This document shows positions 52,650 to 61,480 of a stretch of 64,000 nt of DNA, piece by piece. Made by a program: the position numbers and the translations under genes. The notes beneath the pieces are model-generated. The model saw nothing but the letters and a program-made list of their open reading frames with translations. It did no database searches and was not told where the DNA came from. Source of the DNA: Cellulomonas sp. JH27-2 (lineage in GTDB: Bacteria > Actinomycetota > Actinomycetes > Actinomycetales > Cellulomonadaceae); contig NZ_JACYFR010000001.1 in the NCBI RefSeq assembly GCF_014837175.1, positions 372,001 to 436,000 on the forward strand, in the 5' to 3' direction. How positions within the stretch are numbered: the stretch's first letter is position 1; every line of letters starts with the position of its first letter.

Positions 52650-52698
52650 CGACGTCCGGGTGTGCGGTCGGTGGAACCGATCGCACACCCGGACGTCG
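52650..52698. terminator. Bidirectional terminator, 23-bp stem with one mismatch
   Basis: 52650-52672 pairs with 52676-52698 around a GGA loop, between the convergent aminotransferase and small membrane protein genes. Confidence 0.92.
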
Positions 52699-52714
52699 TT
52701 CGTGCCGGGTCCAG

Positions 52715-52999
52715 CTACTCGATGTGGGCGTCGGCCGCGTCGTCGTCGCCCTCCGGCACCAGGAGCGGCCGCAGGCGGACCCAGGTGAGGAAGAACGCAG
52801 ATACCACGAGCAGCACGATCCCCGTGAACAGGTTGGTGCTCGACCCGTCGCCCCCCTTGAGGTCCGAGTCGCTCGCGAAGATCCCCATCAGGACGAGGAT
52901 CACGCCGTAGATGCCCAAGAGGGCGCCGATGATCGTGCGGATGTCGAAGGCGCGGATGGCGCGCTTCTCCTTCGCGGCTTGCTTGTCGGTGTCGGCCAT
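52715..52999 (-). CDS. Small membrane protein, partner of the SSS symporter
   Basis: 94 residues from ATG 52999 with AGGAGA seven bases upstream. It has a charged N-terminus (TDKQAAKEKRAIRAF), two membrane helices (about 24-43 and 57-75) and an acidic C-terminus. No family recognised. It starts 17 bp after the symporter stop in the same direction, so it is probably an accessory subunit. Confidence 0.8.
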   Translation of the reverse strand: MADTDKQAAKEKRAIRAFDIRTIIGALLGIYGVILVLMGIFASDSDLKGGDGSSTNLFTGIVLLVVSAFFLTWVRLRPLLVPEGDDDAADAHIE

Positions 53000-53016
53000 G
53001 ACGGTCTCCTGTCTGG

Positions 53017-54729
53017 TCAGTGGAAGACGATGTTGAGGATGATGACCATGACCAGGGAGATCCCGGCCAGCAGCACCGGACGCTGGTACCACGGCAGGTT
53101 CTTCTCGTTCGGGTCGGTGCGGTCCTCCTTCGGGGTCAGCGAGTAGACCAGCCCCTTCAGCTCCGACTCGACCCGCGGTTGCGTGAACATCGTGACGATC
53201 ACGCTGACCACGATGTCGACGAAGAACGCGGCGCCGGCGGCAACGAAGCTGGCTCCCTGACCCTTCAGGTCGATCGCCCCGACGCTGAGCGGTCCGAGCG
53301 CATCCTGGCTGAGGACAGCCACCCCGATGGCCGCGATGGTCCCGGATGCCAGACCCGCCCAACCGGCCGTGGCGGTCATCCGCTTCCAGAACATGCCGAG
53401 GATGAACGTCGCGAACAGCGGCGCGTTGAAGAACCCGAACAGCGTCTGCAGGTAGTCCATGAGGTTGCTGTAGCCGGAGGCAAGCAGCGCGGTGAAGATC
53501 GCGATGATCGTGGCAGCGATGGTCGCGATGCGACCGACCCGCGTGTAGTAGCCGTCGGGGCGGTCCTTCTTCACGTACTGCTGCCACAGGTCGTAGCTGA
53601 ACACCGTGTTGAACGCGGAGATGTTCGCCGCCATGCCGGCCATGAACGCGGCCATCAGGCCGGCGATCGCCACACCCAGCATGCCGTTGGGCAGCAGGTC
53701 GCGGATGAGGATCAGCAGAGCGTCGTTGTACTGGATGTTCCCGTCGCCCTTGCCCTCGTTGAGGGCCAGGATCTCCGGGGCCAGCACGCTCGCGATGATG
53801 CCCGGGATGATGATGATGAACGGGATGAACATCTTCGGGAACGACCCGATGATGGGCGCGCGACGGGCCGCGGACATCGAGTTCGACGCCATCGCGCGCT
53901 GGACCTCGACGAAGTTCGTCGTCCAGTAGCCGAACGAGAGCACGAAGCCCAGACCGAGCACGATGCCGATGACCGAGGCGGCCGGGGACTCGAAGCCCGT
54001 GAGGTTCTGGCCGGGCCAGGACGAGAGCATGTTCTCGACCGGACCGTTGTTGACCTTGTCCACCAGGCCGTCGATGCCGCCCACCCGGTGCAGGCCGACG
54101 AGGGTCAGGGGCAGCAGCGCAGCGACGATGACGAAGAACTGCAGCACCTCGTTGTAGATCGCGGCCGAGAGGCCACCCAGCGCCGTGTACGTCACCACGA
54201 CAGCAGCCGCGGCGATCAGCGAGACCCACAGGGGCCAGCCGAGCAGCACGTTGACGATCGTCGCGAGCAGGTAGAGGTTCACACCGGCGATCAGCAGCTG
54301 CGCGAGCGCGAAGCTCAGCGCGTTGACCAGGTGGGCCCCGGTGCCGAACCGTCGCCGCATGAACTCGGGGACCGAGCGCACCTTGGAGCCGTAGTAGAAC
54401 GGCATCATCACGACGCCGAGGAACAGCATCGCCGGGATGGCGCCGATCCAGTAGTAGTGCATGGTCGCCATGCCGATCTGGGCACCGTTGGCGCTCATGC
54501 CCATGATCTCGACGGCGCCGAGGTTCGCGGAGATGAAGGCCAGGCCGGTGACCCAGGCGGGCAGCGAGCGACCCGACAGGAAGAAGTCCAGGCTGGTCGA
54601 GACCTGGCGTCGGGCCAGCAGGCCGATCCCGATCACGAAGACGAAGTAGATGGCGACGAGCGTGTAGTCGACGAAGTTCGCGTCGAGCCTCAGCACGTTG
54701 TTGGTGGCTTCAAGGACCATCAGTGGCAT
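53017..54729 (-). CDS. Sodium:solute symporter (SSS family), sugar type
   Basis: 570 residues with about 14 membrane helices. SSS features include DFFLSGRSLPAWVTGLAFIS, GAVEIMGMSANGAQ, the YYGSKVRSVPEFMRRRFG loop and FGYWTTNFVEVQRAMAS. The closest type is the sodium/galactose or myo-inositol group. Starts at ATG 54729 or 54720 are both possible; GGGGA is better spaced for the second. The upstream region contains GGAAAGCGTTC on the minus strand (near 54808-54818), close to a LacI-type half-site. Confidence 0.92.
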   Translation of the reverse strand: MPLMVLEATNNVLRLDANFVDYTLVAIYFVFVIGIGLLARRQVSTSLDFFLSGRSLPAWVTGLAFISANLGAVEIMGMSANGAQIGMATMHYYWIGAIPAMLFLGVVMMPFYYGSKVRSVPEFMRRRFGTGAHLVNALSFALAQLLIAGVNLYLLATIVNVLLGWPLWVSLIAAAAVVVTYTALGGLSAAIYNEVLQFFVIVAALLPLTLVGLHRVGGIDGLVDKVNNGPVENMLSSWPGQNLTGFESPAASVIGIVLGLGFVLSFGYWTTNFVEVQRAMASNSMSAARRAPIIGSFPKMFIPFIIIIPGIIASVLAPEILALNEGKGDGNIQYNDALLILIRDLLPNGMLGVAIAGLMAAFMAGMAANISAFNTVFSYDLWQQYVKKDRPDGYYTRVGRIATIAATIIAIFTALLASGYSNLMDYLQTLFGFFNAPLFATFILGMFWKRMTATAGWAGLASGTIAAIGVAVLSQDALGPLSVGAIDLKGQGASFVAAGAAFFVDIVVSVIVTMFTQPRVESELKGLVYSLTPKEDRTDPNEKNLPWYQRPVLLAGISLVMVIILNIVFH

Positions 54730-54905
54730 CCCCGGTGCGTCGATGACTGCGCCGCGGCTGCGACGCCGACGGTCACGTTAGGACCGGTGGGACGATTCCG
54801 CGCGTCGAACGCTTTCCACCCTGTCAGCCGCCGATACCTGCGCGATGCAGAGATCCGCGGGATCGTGCGGATGTGCGGCGTCGCGGAACAGGTACGTTGT
54901 GATCC

Positions 54906-55460
54906 ATGCGACATGTCGCGGGCCTTCTCCTGACGCCCGGTGCGGGCGGTTCGCGGGAGAGCGCAGCACTCGTCGCCGTGGAGCGGGCGCTCGACCTGCC
55001 GGTCCGCCGCATCGACTTCCCCAACCGCCTGCGCGGCAGCCGCGCACCCGACCGTCCGCCGGCGGCGATCGCCCACCTGCGCGAGCAGGCGGACGCCTTC
55101 GCGGAGTCACTCGGGGTCGAGCCGGACCGCGTCGCCCTGGGCGGCCGGTCGTTCGGTGGACGCATGGCGTCCATGGCGGTCGCGCAGGGTCAGCCGGCCG
55201 CCGGGCTCGTCCTGCTCTCCTACCCGCTGCACCCGCCGGGCAGGCCGGACCGGCTGCGCGTCGAGCACCTGCCGAACGTCGCCGTGCCCGTCCTGGCCGT
55301 CTCCGGCACGGCGGACCCGTTCGGCACGCCCGACGAGCTGGCGACCCACCTCGCGGCAATCGCAGGCCGCCTGACCTGCACCTTCGTCGCCGGCACGCAC
55401 ACCCCGAAGGACGACGACGAGGTGGCCCGGACGGTCGCGGGGTGGCTCACCGCGCTCTGA
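54906..55460 (+). CDS. Alpha/beta hydrolase family protein (KAT/dienelactone-hydrolase type)
   Basis: 184 residues, a small alpha/beta hydrolase: LLLTPGAGGSRES, nucleophile elbow LGGRSFGGRMAS with Ser in GxSxG form, VAVPVLAVSGTADPFGTPDEL with the acid, and GTHTPKDD with the histidine region. Substrate unknown. It is divergent from the symporter gene. Confidence 0.85.
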   Translation: MRHVAGLLLTPGAGGSRESAALVAVERALDLPVRRIDFPNRLRGSRAPDRPPAAIAHLREQADAFAESLGVEPDRVALGGRSFGGRMASMAVAQGQPAAGLVLLSYPLHPPGRPDRLRVEHLPNVAVPVLAVSGTADPFGTPDELATHLAAIAGRLTCTFVAGTHTPKDDDEVARTVAGWLTAL

Positions 55461-55609
55461 CCGACACCTGAGTCGTATCTGGGTGGGATCGGGGTGCACC
55501 TCAGGGGGAAGTCGGGGAAGTCCCCGATGGTGACCCGGGCACCCGGAACGGGAGCCTGAGAACGTCACGGCACACCACGCCAACCACGTCGTCATCAGGG
55601 GAAACAACC

Positions 55610-57739
55610 ATGTCCAAGGTCGCGGGATGGATCACCCACCGCTACGCCAAGTTCGTCGTCGTCGCCTTCTGGCTCGTCGTCGTCGCCCTGCTCGGCCCGC
55701 TGGCCGGCAAGCTCTCCGGAGCGCAGGACAACGACGCCGCGAGCTGGCTCCCGGGCGAGGCCGAGTCCACCCAGGTGGTCGAGGCCGCGTCCACGTTCGT
55801 CTCCGAGAACACCATCCCCGCTGTCATCGTCTACGAGAACACGGACGGCCTGACTCCCGACGACCTCGCGGCGATCCAGGCGGACGTGCAGCAGTTCGCA
55901 GGTCTCGACACGCTCGATGGCAAGGTCGTCGGGCCGATCCCGTCGAAGGACGGGCAGGCCGCACAGGTCGTCGTCCCGCTGAACCTGGGCTCCGACGGCT
56001 GGGACCTGGCCGCGGACGCGGTCGACGACCTCAAGGCGACTGCCAAGGACGGGCTGCCCGCCGGCACGGACGTCTACGTCACCGGCCCCGCAGGCCAGGC
56101 GGCCGACTCGTCCGAGGCGTTCTCCGGCATCGACTCCACTCTGCTGTACGCGGCGGCGGGCGTCGTCATCGTCATCCTGCTGCTCACCTACCGCAGCCCG
56201 GTCCTGTGGGTCCTGCCCCTGGTCTCCGCCGGCGTCGCGCTGACCGTCGCGCAGGCGGTCATCTACCTGCTGACCGACGCCGTCGACCTGACCGTGAACG
56301 CGCAGAGCGCAGGCATCCTCACGGTCCTCGTGTTCGGCGCCGGGACCGACTACGCCCTGCTGCTGACGGCCCGCTACCGCGAGGAGCTGCGCCGGCACAG
56401 CGACCGGCACGCCGCGATGGCCGTCGCGCTGCACCGGGCCGCGCCGGCGATCCTGGCCTCGGGTGCCACGGTGGCCCTCGGCATGCTCGCCCTGCTGTTC
56501 GCGTCGATGAACTCGACCGCGGGCCTCGGGCCGGTGGCGGCCATCGGCATCGTCGTCGCGCTGGCCGTCATGCTCACGCTGCTGCCCGCGCTGCTGGTGC
56601 TCGTCGGGCGGTGGGTGTTCTGGCCGCGCGTCCCGCACGTCGGCGACCGCGAGCCCACCGAGACGGGCTTCTGGGCGCGCGTCGGTGGCCGCATCGAGCG
56701 GCACCCCCGGCGCACGTGGATCGGGACCGCGGCGATCCTGCTGGTCGCGGCCGTCGGCGTCGTGCAGCTCAACCCCACCACGCTCACCACCGAGCAGCAG
56801 TTCACCACCGAGCAGCCGTCCGTCGTCGGCGAGCAGGTGCTGGCGGCGCACTTCCCCGCCGGGGCGGGCACGCCCGTCGTCGTCGTCGCGAACGCGGACC
56901 AGGCCGATGCGGTGAAGACCGCGTTCGCAGGCACGGAGGGCATCGACGCCGCGAGCGTGACCGACCCGGTCGTGAAGGACGGGACGGCCTACATGGAGGG
57001 CACGCTGACCTCCGAGCCGGACAGCGACGAGGCCTACGACACGGTCGACCGGGTCCGCGACTCGGTGCACGCGGTGCCGGACGCGGACGCGCTCGTCGGC
57101 GGCACCACCGCCGTCAACCTGGACGTCGAACGCGCCGCGACCCGCGACACCGTGGTGATCATGCCGATCATCCTGCTGGTCGTGTTCCTGATCCTGGTGC
57201 TGCTGCTGCGGGCGGTCCTCGCGCCGCTGGTGCTGATCGGGACGGTGGTGCTGTCGTTCGCAGCGGCGATGGGCGTCTCGGCTCTCGTCTTCCGGCACGT
57301 GTTCGACTACGCCGGGGTGGACGTCGGCTTCCCGCTGTTCGTGTTCGTCTTCCTGGTGGCGCTGGGGATCGACTACAACATCTTCCTCATGACCCGCGTG
57401 CGGGAGGAGGCGCTGCGGATCGGTCACCACCGCGGCTCGCTGCTGGGGCTCGCCGCGACGGGCGGCGTGATCACGTCGGCGGGGCTCGTGCTCGCCGGGA
57501 CGTTCGCGGTGCTCGGGACGCTGCCGCTGGTCGCGTTCGCGGAGATCGGGTTCGCGGTGGCGTTCGGCGTGCTGCTCGACACGCTCGTCGTGCGATCCGT
57601 GCTGGTGACCGCGCTCAACCTCGACATCGGCAAGCGCATGTGGTGGCCGTCGGCCCTGTCCCGCCGTCCGGACTCGTCCGACGCGCCGGCCCCCGGCGGA
57701 CCGGAGGCGCAGCCGGCGGCCCTGGAGCCGGTCGGCTGA
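55610..57739 (+). CDS. MMPL family RND-type transporter
   Basis: 709 residues with twelve predicted membrane helices in two halves, each preceded by a large extracellular domain (about 40-175 and 395-500). MMPL marks are GAGTDYALLLTARYREELRR in helix 4 (proton-relay DY pair) and ALGIDYNIFLMTRVREEALR in helix 10. Such proteins export lipids or small molecules in actinobacteria. GGGGAA precedes the ATG. It ends at a strong terminator. Confidence 0.94.
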   Translation: MSKVAGWITHRYAKFVVVAFWLVVVALLGPLAGKLSGAQDNDAASWLPGEAESTQVVEAASTFVSENTIPAVIVYENTDGLTPDDLAAIQADVQQFAGLDTLDGKVVGPIPSKDGQAAQVVVPLNLGSDGWDLAADAVDDLKATAKDGLPAGTDVYVTGPAGQAADSSEAFSGIDSTLLYAAAGVVIVILLLTYRSPVLWVLPLVSAGVALTVAQAVIYLLTDAVDLTVNAQSAGILTVLVFGAGTDYALLLTARYREELRRHSDRHAAMAVALHRAAPAILASGATVALGMLALLFASMNSTAGLGPVAAIGIVVALAVMLTLLPALLVLVGRWVFWPRVPHVGDREPTETGFWARVGGRIERHPRRTWIGTAAILLVAAVGVVQLNPTTLTTEQQFTTEQPSVVGEQVLAAHFPAGAGTPVVVVANADQADAVKTAFAGTEGIDAASVTDPVVKDGTAYMEGTLTSEPDSDEAYDTVDRVRDSVHAVPDADALVGGTTAVNLDVERAATRDTVVIMPIILLVVFLILVLLLRAVLAPLVLIGTVVLSFAAAMGVSALVFRHVFDYAGVDVGFPLFVFVFLVALGIDYNIFLMTRVREEALRIGHHRGSLLGLAATGGVITSAGLVLAGTFAVLGTLPLVAFAEIGFAVAFGVLLDTLVVRSVLVTALNLDIGKRMWWPSALSRRPDSSDAPAPGGPEAQPAALEPVG

Positions 57740-57763
57740 GCGGTCCCGCCGCTCGATGGACGG

Positions 57764-57810
57764 GGCGGTGAACGGCACGCCGGGTCTCACGCGGCGTGCC
57801 GTTCACCGCC
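57764..57810. terminator. Bidirectional terminator, 19-bp perfect stem
   Basis: 57764-57782 pairs with 57792-57810 around a 9-nt loop, between the convergent MMPL and macro-domain genes. Confidence 0.92.
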
Positions 57811-57838
57811 GGGTCCACCGCCCGACGAACGCTCGAGC

Positions 57839-58390
57839 TCAGGCGTCCAGCGCCGCCTCGAAAGCCGTCAACGCGTCCGACGAGAAGAGCACGAACCGCA
57901 CCAGCTCGATGCCCGTGGGGTGCGGGTGCTCGGGTTCCCACGAGTCGTCGGCACCGTTCTGCCAGGCGCGCGCGGCGGCGACGGCGATGCGCGCGACCTC
58001 GTCGACGTCCCACCCGTAGACGCCGGCGCTGACCGCGGGGAACGCGACGCTCGTCGCGCCGACACTCACCGCCACCTCGAGCGAGCGCACGAAGCACGAC
58101 GCGAGCATGGCCGTCGACCGCTCCCCCGCGTGCCAGTTGGGCCCGACGGTGTGGACGACCCACCGCGCGGGAAGGTCGAAGCCCGGTGTCGCGACCGCGT
58201 CCCCGACGGCCAGCCCGTCGACGTGTGTCGTGCGCCGCAGCTCTCGGCACGCCTCGAGGAGGCCCGGCCCGGCAGCCCGATGGATCGCGCCGTCCACCCC
58301 ACCGCCGCCGAGCAGCCCGGAGTTGGCGGCGTTGACGATCGCGTCGACGTCCTGCGTCGTGATGTCACCCTGCACGGCTTCGATCCGCAT
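57839..58390 (-). CDS. Macro domain protein, probable O-acetyl-ADP-ribose deacetylase
   Basis: 183 residues forming one macro domain from ATG 58390 ([20 protein letters not shown]). The ADP-ribose contacts [21 protein letters not shown] and [20 protein letters not shown] are intact, as in the YmdB/MacroD class that removes acyl or ADP-ribose groups. The frame is open another 46 codons upstream through a hairpin, which is not part of the gene. Confidence 0.93.
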   Translation of the reverse strand: MRIEAVQGDITTQDVDAIVNAANSGLLGGGGVDGAIHRAAGPGLLEACRELRRTTHVDGLAVGDAVATPGFDLPARWVVHTVGPNWHAGERSTAMLASCFVRSLEVAVSVGATSVAFPAVSAGVYGWDVDEVARIAVAAARAWQNGADDSWEPEHPHPTGIELVRFVLFSSDALTAFEAALDA

Positions 58391-58435
58391 GGACCCATCA
58401 TGTCCAGCACCGGTGGCGGGCGTCGAGACGTACGA

Positions 58436-58464
58436 AGCCCCGCGGTCGCTTACACCGCGGGGCT
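58436..58464 (-). terminator. Hairpin with CGCTTAC loop upstream of the macro gene
   Basis: A perfect 11-bp stem (58436-58446 with 58454-58464) holds loop CGCTTAC (GTAAGCG on the minus strand). The same loop occurs in the hairpin at 58968-59002. It lies where a minus-strand transcript from the gene-free region would end. Confidence 0.65.
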
Positions 58465-58520
58465 CTCGTTGCGACAACGGTAGCGAGCGCGCGCGCCCGG
58501 ACGGGTGAACGACACGAGAG

Positions 58521-58610
58521 TTATCCACTAATTTGGTCCACAGGGGTGTGTTCAGACCGTTTTCATGCAGGTGAACCTGTGCATCACGGTGTGGACGAGG
58601 CGGTGGACAA
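58521..58610. promoter_or_regulatory. Cluster of four DnaA-box-like 9-mers
   Basis: TTATCCACT (58521-58529), TGGTCCACA (58534-58542), and on the other strand TCGTCCACA (58590-58598) and TTGTCCACC (58602-58610) each differ by one or two positions from the actinobacterial DnaA box TTGTCCACA or from TTATCCACA. A palindrome CAGGTGAACCTG (58568-58579) lies between the pairs. No AT-rich unwinding region or replication gene is near, so a titration or regulatory site is more likely than an origin. Confidence 0.4.
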
Positions 58611-58629
58611 AGTTGGTCCTGCGAACCTC

Positions 58630-58659
58630 TTGCGGGCCCGTTCCGGGCAGGACTAGAAC
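58630..58659 (+). promoter_or_regulatory. Sigma-70-type promoter
   Basis: TTGCGG (58630-58635), 18-bp spacer, TAGAAC (58654-58659), just downstream of the DnaA-box-like cluster. It points into a stretch with no convincing ORF. Confidence 0.5.
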
Positions 58660-58665
58660 TTCCTC

Positions 58666-59002
58666 ATCGACCTCGACGGATCGAGAACCACCGGCCCGTC
58701 GGCCCCTCTCGGGGAGCCGGCAGACCGACGGAGACAGGCCCGTCGCGGCCGGGCCGACCGGAGAACGGGCGACCATCCTGGGCGGGGCAACCTGCTCGGA
58801 CCGCGGGCGACGCCGCGGGGGTTGCTACGGACCGGGAGGTCGATCGCAGTGGTCCCGCCCACGGCGGTCCGGCTCGCCGGACCCGTCGGGTGCCGGGGCT
58901 CAGCCGCACCGTCGACGCGGCGCCTGCTGCCGGCCCCTGCCGGCGGCAACCAGGCCTGCGACCAGACGAAGGCCCCTCGGACGCTTACTCCGAGGGGCCT
59001 TC
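58666..59002 (+). ncRNA. Candidate non-coding RNA of about 340 nt
   Basis: From the predicted start near 58666 to the hairpin at 58968-59002 there is no reading frame with coding character, while the stretch is rich in short complementary GC blocks. A promoter at one end and a terminator at the other make a free transcript possible. No known RNA class was recognised; a 6S/Ms1-like RNA would fit the size but not by any sequence match I can show. The terminator also serves the dtd gene on the other strand. Confidence 0.35.
58968..59002. terminator. Terminator with CGCTTAC loop
   Basis: A perfect 14-bp stem (58968-58981 with 58989-59002), 7-nt loop CGCTTAC, 19 bases after the dtd stop on the minus strand. 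Confidence 0.9.
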
Positions 59003-59021
59003 GCCGCGTGTGCGCTCGGGC

Positions 59022-59456
59022 TCAGTCCGGGACCGACTCCAGCAGGATCGTGACGGGGCCGTCGTTGACGAGCTCGACGGCCATGTCCGCACCGAACACG
59101 CCGGTCTCGACGTGGAGGCCCCGCTCGCGCAGCGCGGCGACGACGGCCGCGACGAGCGGCTCGGCCACCGGACCGGGCGCGGCCGCGTTCCAGGTCGGAC
59201 GCCTGCCCTTGCGGGTGTCGCCGTAGAGCGTGAACTGGCTGACGACGAGGATCGGCGCACCCGCGTCGACGGCCGACTGCTCGTCGCGCAGGATGCGCAG
59301 CTCGGCGACCTTGCGGGCGATCACCTCGACCTGGGCGGCCCCGTCACCGGGTGTCACGCCGACGAGCACCAGCAGGCCGGGCGCATCGATCGACCCGACG
59401 ACGATCCCGCCGACCGTCACCGCCGCGCGCGTGACGCGCTGGACGACCGCCCTCAT
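59022..59456 (-). CDS. dtd: D-aminoacyl-tRNA deacylase
   Basis: Removes D-amino acids (and glycine mis-charged on tRNA-Ala) from tRNA, 144 residues, normal family length. Signature motifs are [20 protein letters not shown] (SQFTLxG with the catalytic Thr) and the cross-subunit Gly-Pro in [14 protein letters not shown] 59456 overlaps the stop of the asparaginase-family gene (ATGA). The open frame continuing upstream is a shadow of that gene. Confidence 0.95.
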   Translation of the reverse strand: MRAVVQRVTRAAVTVGGIVVGSIDAPGLLVLVGVTPGDGAAQVEVIARKVAELRILRDEQSAVDAGAPILVVSQFTLYGDTRKGRRPTWNAAAPGPVAEPLVAAVVAALRERGLHVETGVFGADMAVELVNDGPVTILLESVPD

Positions 59457-60400
59457 GCGGCAGGGCCGAAGGTCGCCTCGACCGACCCCACGGGCAGCCC
59501 GTGACCGAGCACGGGCGTCGCACCGAGCGACCCGGCGTCCACCCCCGCGACGGCCAGCGCCGCGGCGAGGACGGCCGGGCGCGGGCGGGAGGACCCGTCG
59601 AGCACCTTGAACGCGACCGCTCCCCCGTCGGGCAGGCCGGCGGCGTAGACACCGTCGGCGCCGTCCTTCGCGACGAGGCCGGGCACGGCTGCCATGAACT
59701 GGGTCGCCTCGCGCCCGGAGCCGGCGACGTGCCACGGGTGCGCGCTCATCGCGGTCGCGACGCGAGTCCCGACCTCGTCGGTGCGCAGGCCGCCGAACGA
59801 GCGCGCGAGCCCGACGAGCGTCGTCGAGAACAGCGGCGCACCGCACCCGTCGACGGTGAGGTGCTCGACCGCGACCCCGGTCCGGTCCGCGACGGCGCCC
59901 GCAAGCGCGACCTGCAGCGGGTGCTCCACGTGCAGGTAGTCGTCGGTCGACCAGCCGGCGGCGACGCACGTCGCGAGCATGCCGGCGTGCTTGCCGGAAC
60001 AGTTCTGCGTGAGCGGCTCGGGGCCGTGCCCGGCCGCCCGGCGCTCGAACGCGGCATCCGCCTCGAGCGGCCAGTCGGGTGTGTTGCGCAGCGCATCGAC
60101 GCCCAGGCCCGCCGACGCGAGGATTCCCTCCACGACCGACAGGTGGCCGGGCTCCGCGTTGTGGCTGGCACAGACGAGCGCGAGGCGCTCGCCGTCCTCG
60201 TCGAGCCCCGCGCTGAGCATGCCCACGGCCTGCAGCGGCTTGAGCGACGAGCGCGCCCAGATGACGACGTCCGGGTCACCGAGCGCGAGCCGGACGCTGC
60301 CGTCGGGCGCCAGGACCACCAGGTGCCCGAGGTGGACGGACTCGACCAGGTCCCCGCGCACCACCCGCGCGAGCGGGACCGCGGCGGAGTCGACGCTCAC
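59453..60400 (-). CDS. Asparaginase family protein (L-asparaginase II type)
   Basis: 315 residues of the thermolabile/actinobacterial asparaginase II family: [56 protein letters not shown] with the conserved [13 protein letters not shown]. It probably hydrolyses asparagine to aspartate and ammonia. GTG 60400 begins [10 protein letters not shown]. It is the upstream partner of dtd with a four-base overlap and stands eight bases after the DUF2516 gene. Confidence 0.88.
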   Translation of the reverse strand: MSVDSAAVPLARVVRGDLVESVHLGHLVVLAPDGSVRLALGDPDVVIWARSSLKPLQAVGMLSAGLDEDGERLALVCASHNAEPGHLSVVEGILASAGLGVDALRNTPDWPLEADAAFERRAAGHGPEPLTQNCSGKHAGMLATCVAAGWSTDDYLHVEHPLQVALAGAVADRTGVAVEHLTVDGCGAPLFSTTLVGLARSFGGLRTDEVGTRVATAMSAHPWHVAGSGREATQFMAAVPGLVAKDGADGVYAAGLPDGGAVAFKVLDGSSRPRPAVLAAALAVAGVDAGSLGATPVLGHGLPVGSVEATFGPAA

Positions 60401-60407
60401 GCGGCCC

Positions 60408-60743
60408 TCACCAGCCCCCGTAGGGTCCGGACGACGGGGGGCGCCGACGCGAGTACGGGGCGACCGCGGGCTTGACGTCGACGAGGTAGACGACGGCGGC
60501 GACGGCGCACAGGAGCGCGAGGAAGAACGGGAACAGAGGCAGTCCGGTCGGGAACGGCACGGCTGCGAACGAGACAGCCGTCGCGACGCCCAGGATGGCA
60601 CCCCACTTGCCCTTGGTGAGTTTGCCGGCCGAGGTGTATGCGGACGCCGGACGGCGCAGCAGATCGATCAACGCCCACGCCGACAGCACGAAGATGGCGA
60701 ACATGAAGACGAAGAAGATGACGACCTGCAAGGTGGCGACCAC
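60408..60743 (-). CDS. DUF2516 family membrane protein
   Basis: 111 residues with an N-terminal helix (VVIFFVFMFAIFVLSAWALIDLL), the conserved RRPASAYTSAGKLTKGKW loop and a second helix pair. The C-terminus is Arg/Pro-rich. It is an actinobacteria-specific family of unknown function and a neighbour of the asparaginase/dtd pair in the same orientation. Confidence 0.9.
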   Translation of the reverse strand: MVATLQVVIFFVFMFAIFVLSAWALIDLLRRPASAYTSAGKLTKGKWGAILGVATAVSFAAVPFPTGLPLFPFFLALLCAVAAVVYLVDVKPAVAPYSRRRPPSSGPYGGW

Positions 60744-60771
60744 ACGCAGAGCCTACGAGAGATCGGCGCCG

Positions 60772-61191
60772 TTACGGGAGGACCCGCAGGCCCTCCGCAC
60801 GCGCCGCGGCCACGAGGTGCTCGTCCCACGCGGCGACGACGAGGTCCGGTGAGCGCAGGATCAGGGCGGACGCGAGGTGGAGCGCGTCGGCGGCACGCAG
60901 GGGGTGGGTCCCGACGAGCGTCGCGGCGGACGCGGTGATGACGTCGTGCAGCTCGACGACGTGCAGCCCCGGCCACAGCCGCTCCCACGCCGCGATCGCG
61001 GTCCGCGCCTGCGCGGGCTCCAACGCGCCGGAGCGCGCGCCCGCGGCGAGGACCGCCCGCACCTCGGCGTCGGCCAGGCGGGAGGTCGCGACGAGGTCCG
61101 CACCGTCCCACAGCGCCGCGACCAGGTCGGAGCCCGGTTCCGCGACGCACAGCTTCACCAGCGCGCTGGTGTCCAGGTAGACGATCGCCAC
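60772..61191 (-). CDS. vapC: PIN domain toxin, VapC-like
   Basis: 139 residues with the PIN acidic set: YLDTSALVKL (Asp near residue 7), DAEVRAVL, and AADALHLASALIL. VapC proteins are metal-dependent RNases that cut tRNA or rRNA. GTG 61191 is one base after the antitoxin stop, the usual toxin-antitoxin layout. Confidence 0.92.
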   Translation of the reverse strand: MAIVYLDTSALVKLCVAEPGSDLVAALWDGADLVATSRLADAEVRAVLAAGARSGALEPAQARTAIAAWERLWPGLHVVELHDVITASAATLVGTHPLRAADALHLASALILRSPDLVVAAWDEHLVAAARAEGLRVLP

Positions 61192-61192
61192 G

Positions 61193-61450
61193 TCAGCGCC
61201 GCAACCGGCGGACGAGCCCCGACACGGGTCGCGTGACCCGACCCTGCTCGCCCGCGGCCGGTGCGCGCTCGGCGGACGGCGAGCTGAGCAGCCCGTCGCG
61301 CTCGAGGCGCGTCAACAGGTCCGCCGACTCGATGCCGGACAACCGCGCGACGGGGATGCCTCGCTCGGTGATGACGACGTCCTGGCCGGACCGAGCAGCC
61401 TCGATCCACCCCTTGAGCTCCGCGCGCAACGCGCTGACAGCGACCTCCAT
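61193..61450 (-). CDS. vapB: Antitoxin of the Phd/YefM (prevent-host-death) type
   Basis: 85 residues. The Phd/YefM-like DNA-binding N-terminus (VAVSALRAELKGWIEAARSG, then VVITERGIPVARLSGIE) is followed by a flexible Arg-rich C-terminus (TRPVSGLVRRLRR) that would cover the toxin. It is encoded first and coupled to the PIN toxin gene, so autorepression of the pair is expected. Confidence 0.9.
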   Translation of the reverse strand: MEVAVSALRAELKGWIEAARSGQDVVITERGIPVARLSGIESADLLTRLERDGLLSSPSAERAPAAGEQGRVTRPVSGLVRRLRR

Positions 61451-61480
61451 GCGGTCGACCGTACCGAACCCCGGACCCGG

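Noticed and set aside
58521..58610. Chromosomal origin of replication
   Set aside because: There are only four imperfect boxes in 90 bp, no AT-rich region, and no dnaA, dnaN or rpmH gene nearby.
58565..59053. 162-codon plus-strand frame in the gene-free region
   Set aside because: It is rich in Arg, Ser, Pro and Gly with no domain, and it crosses the terminator hairpin at 58968-59002 and enters the dtd gene.
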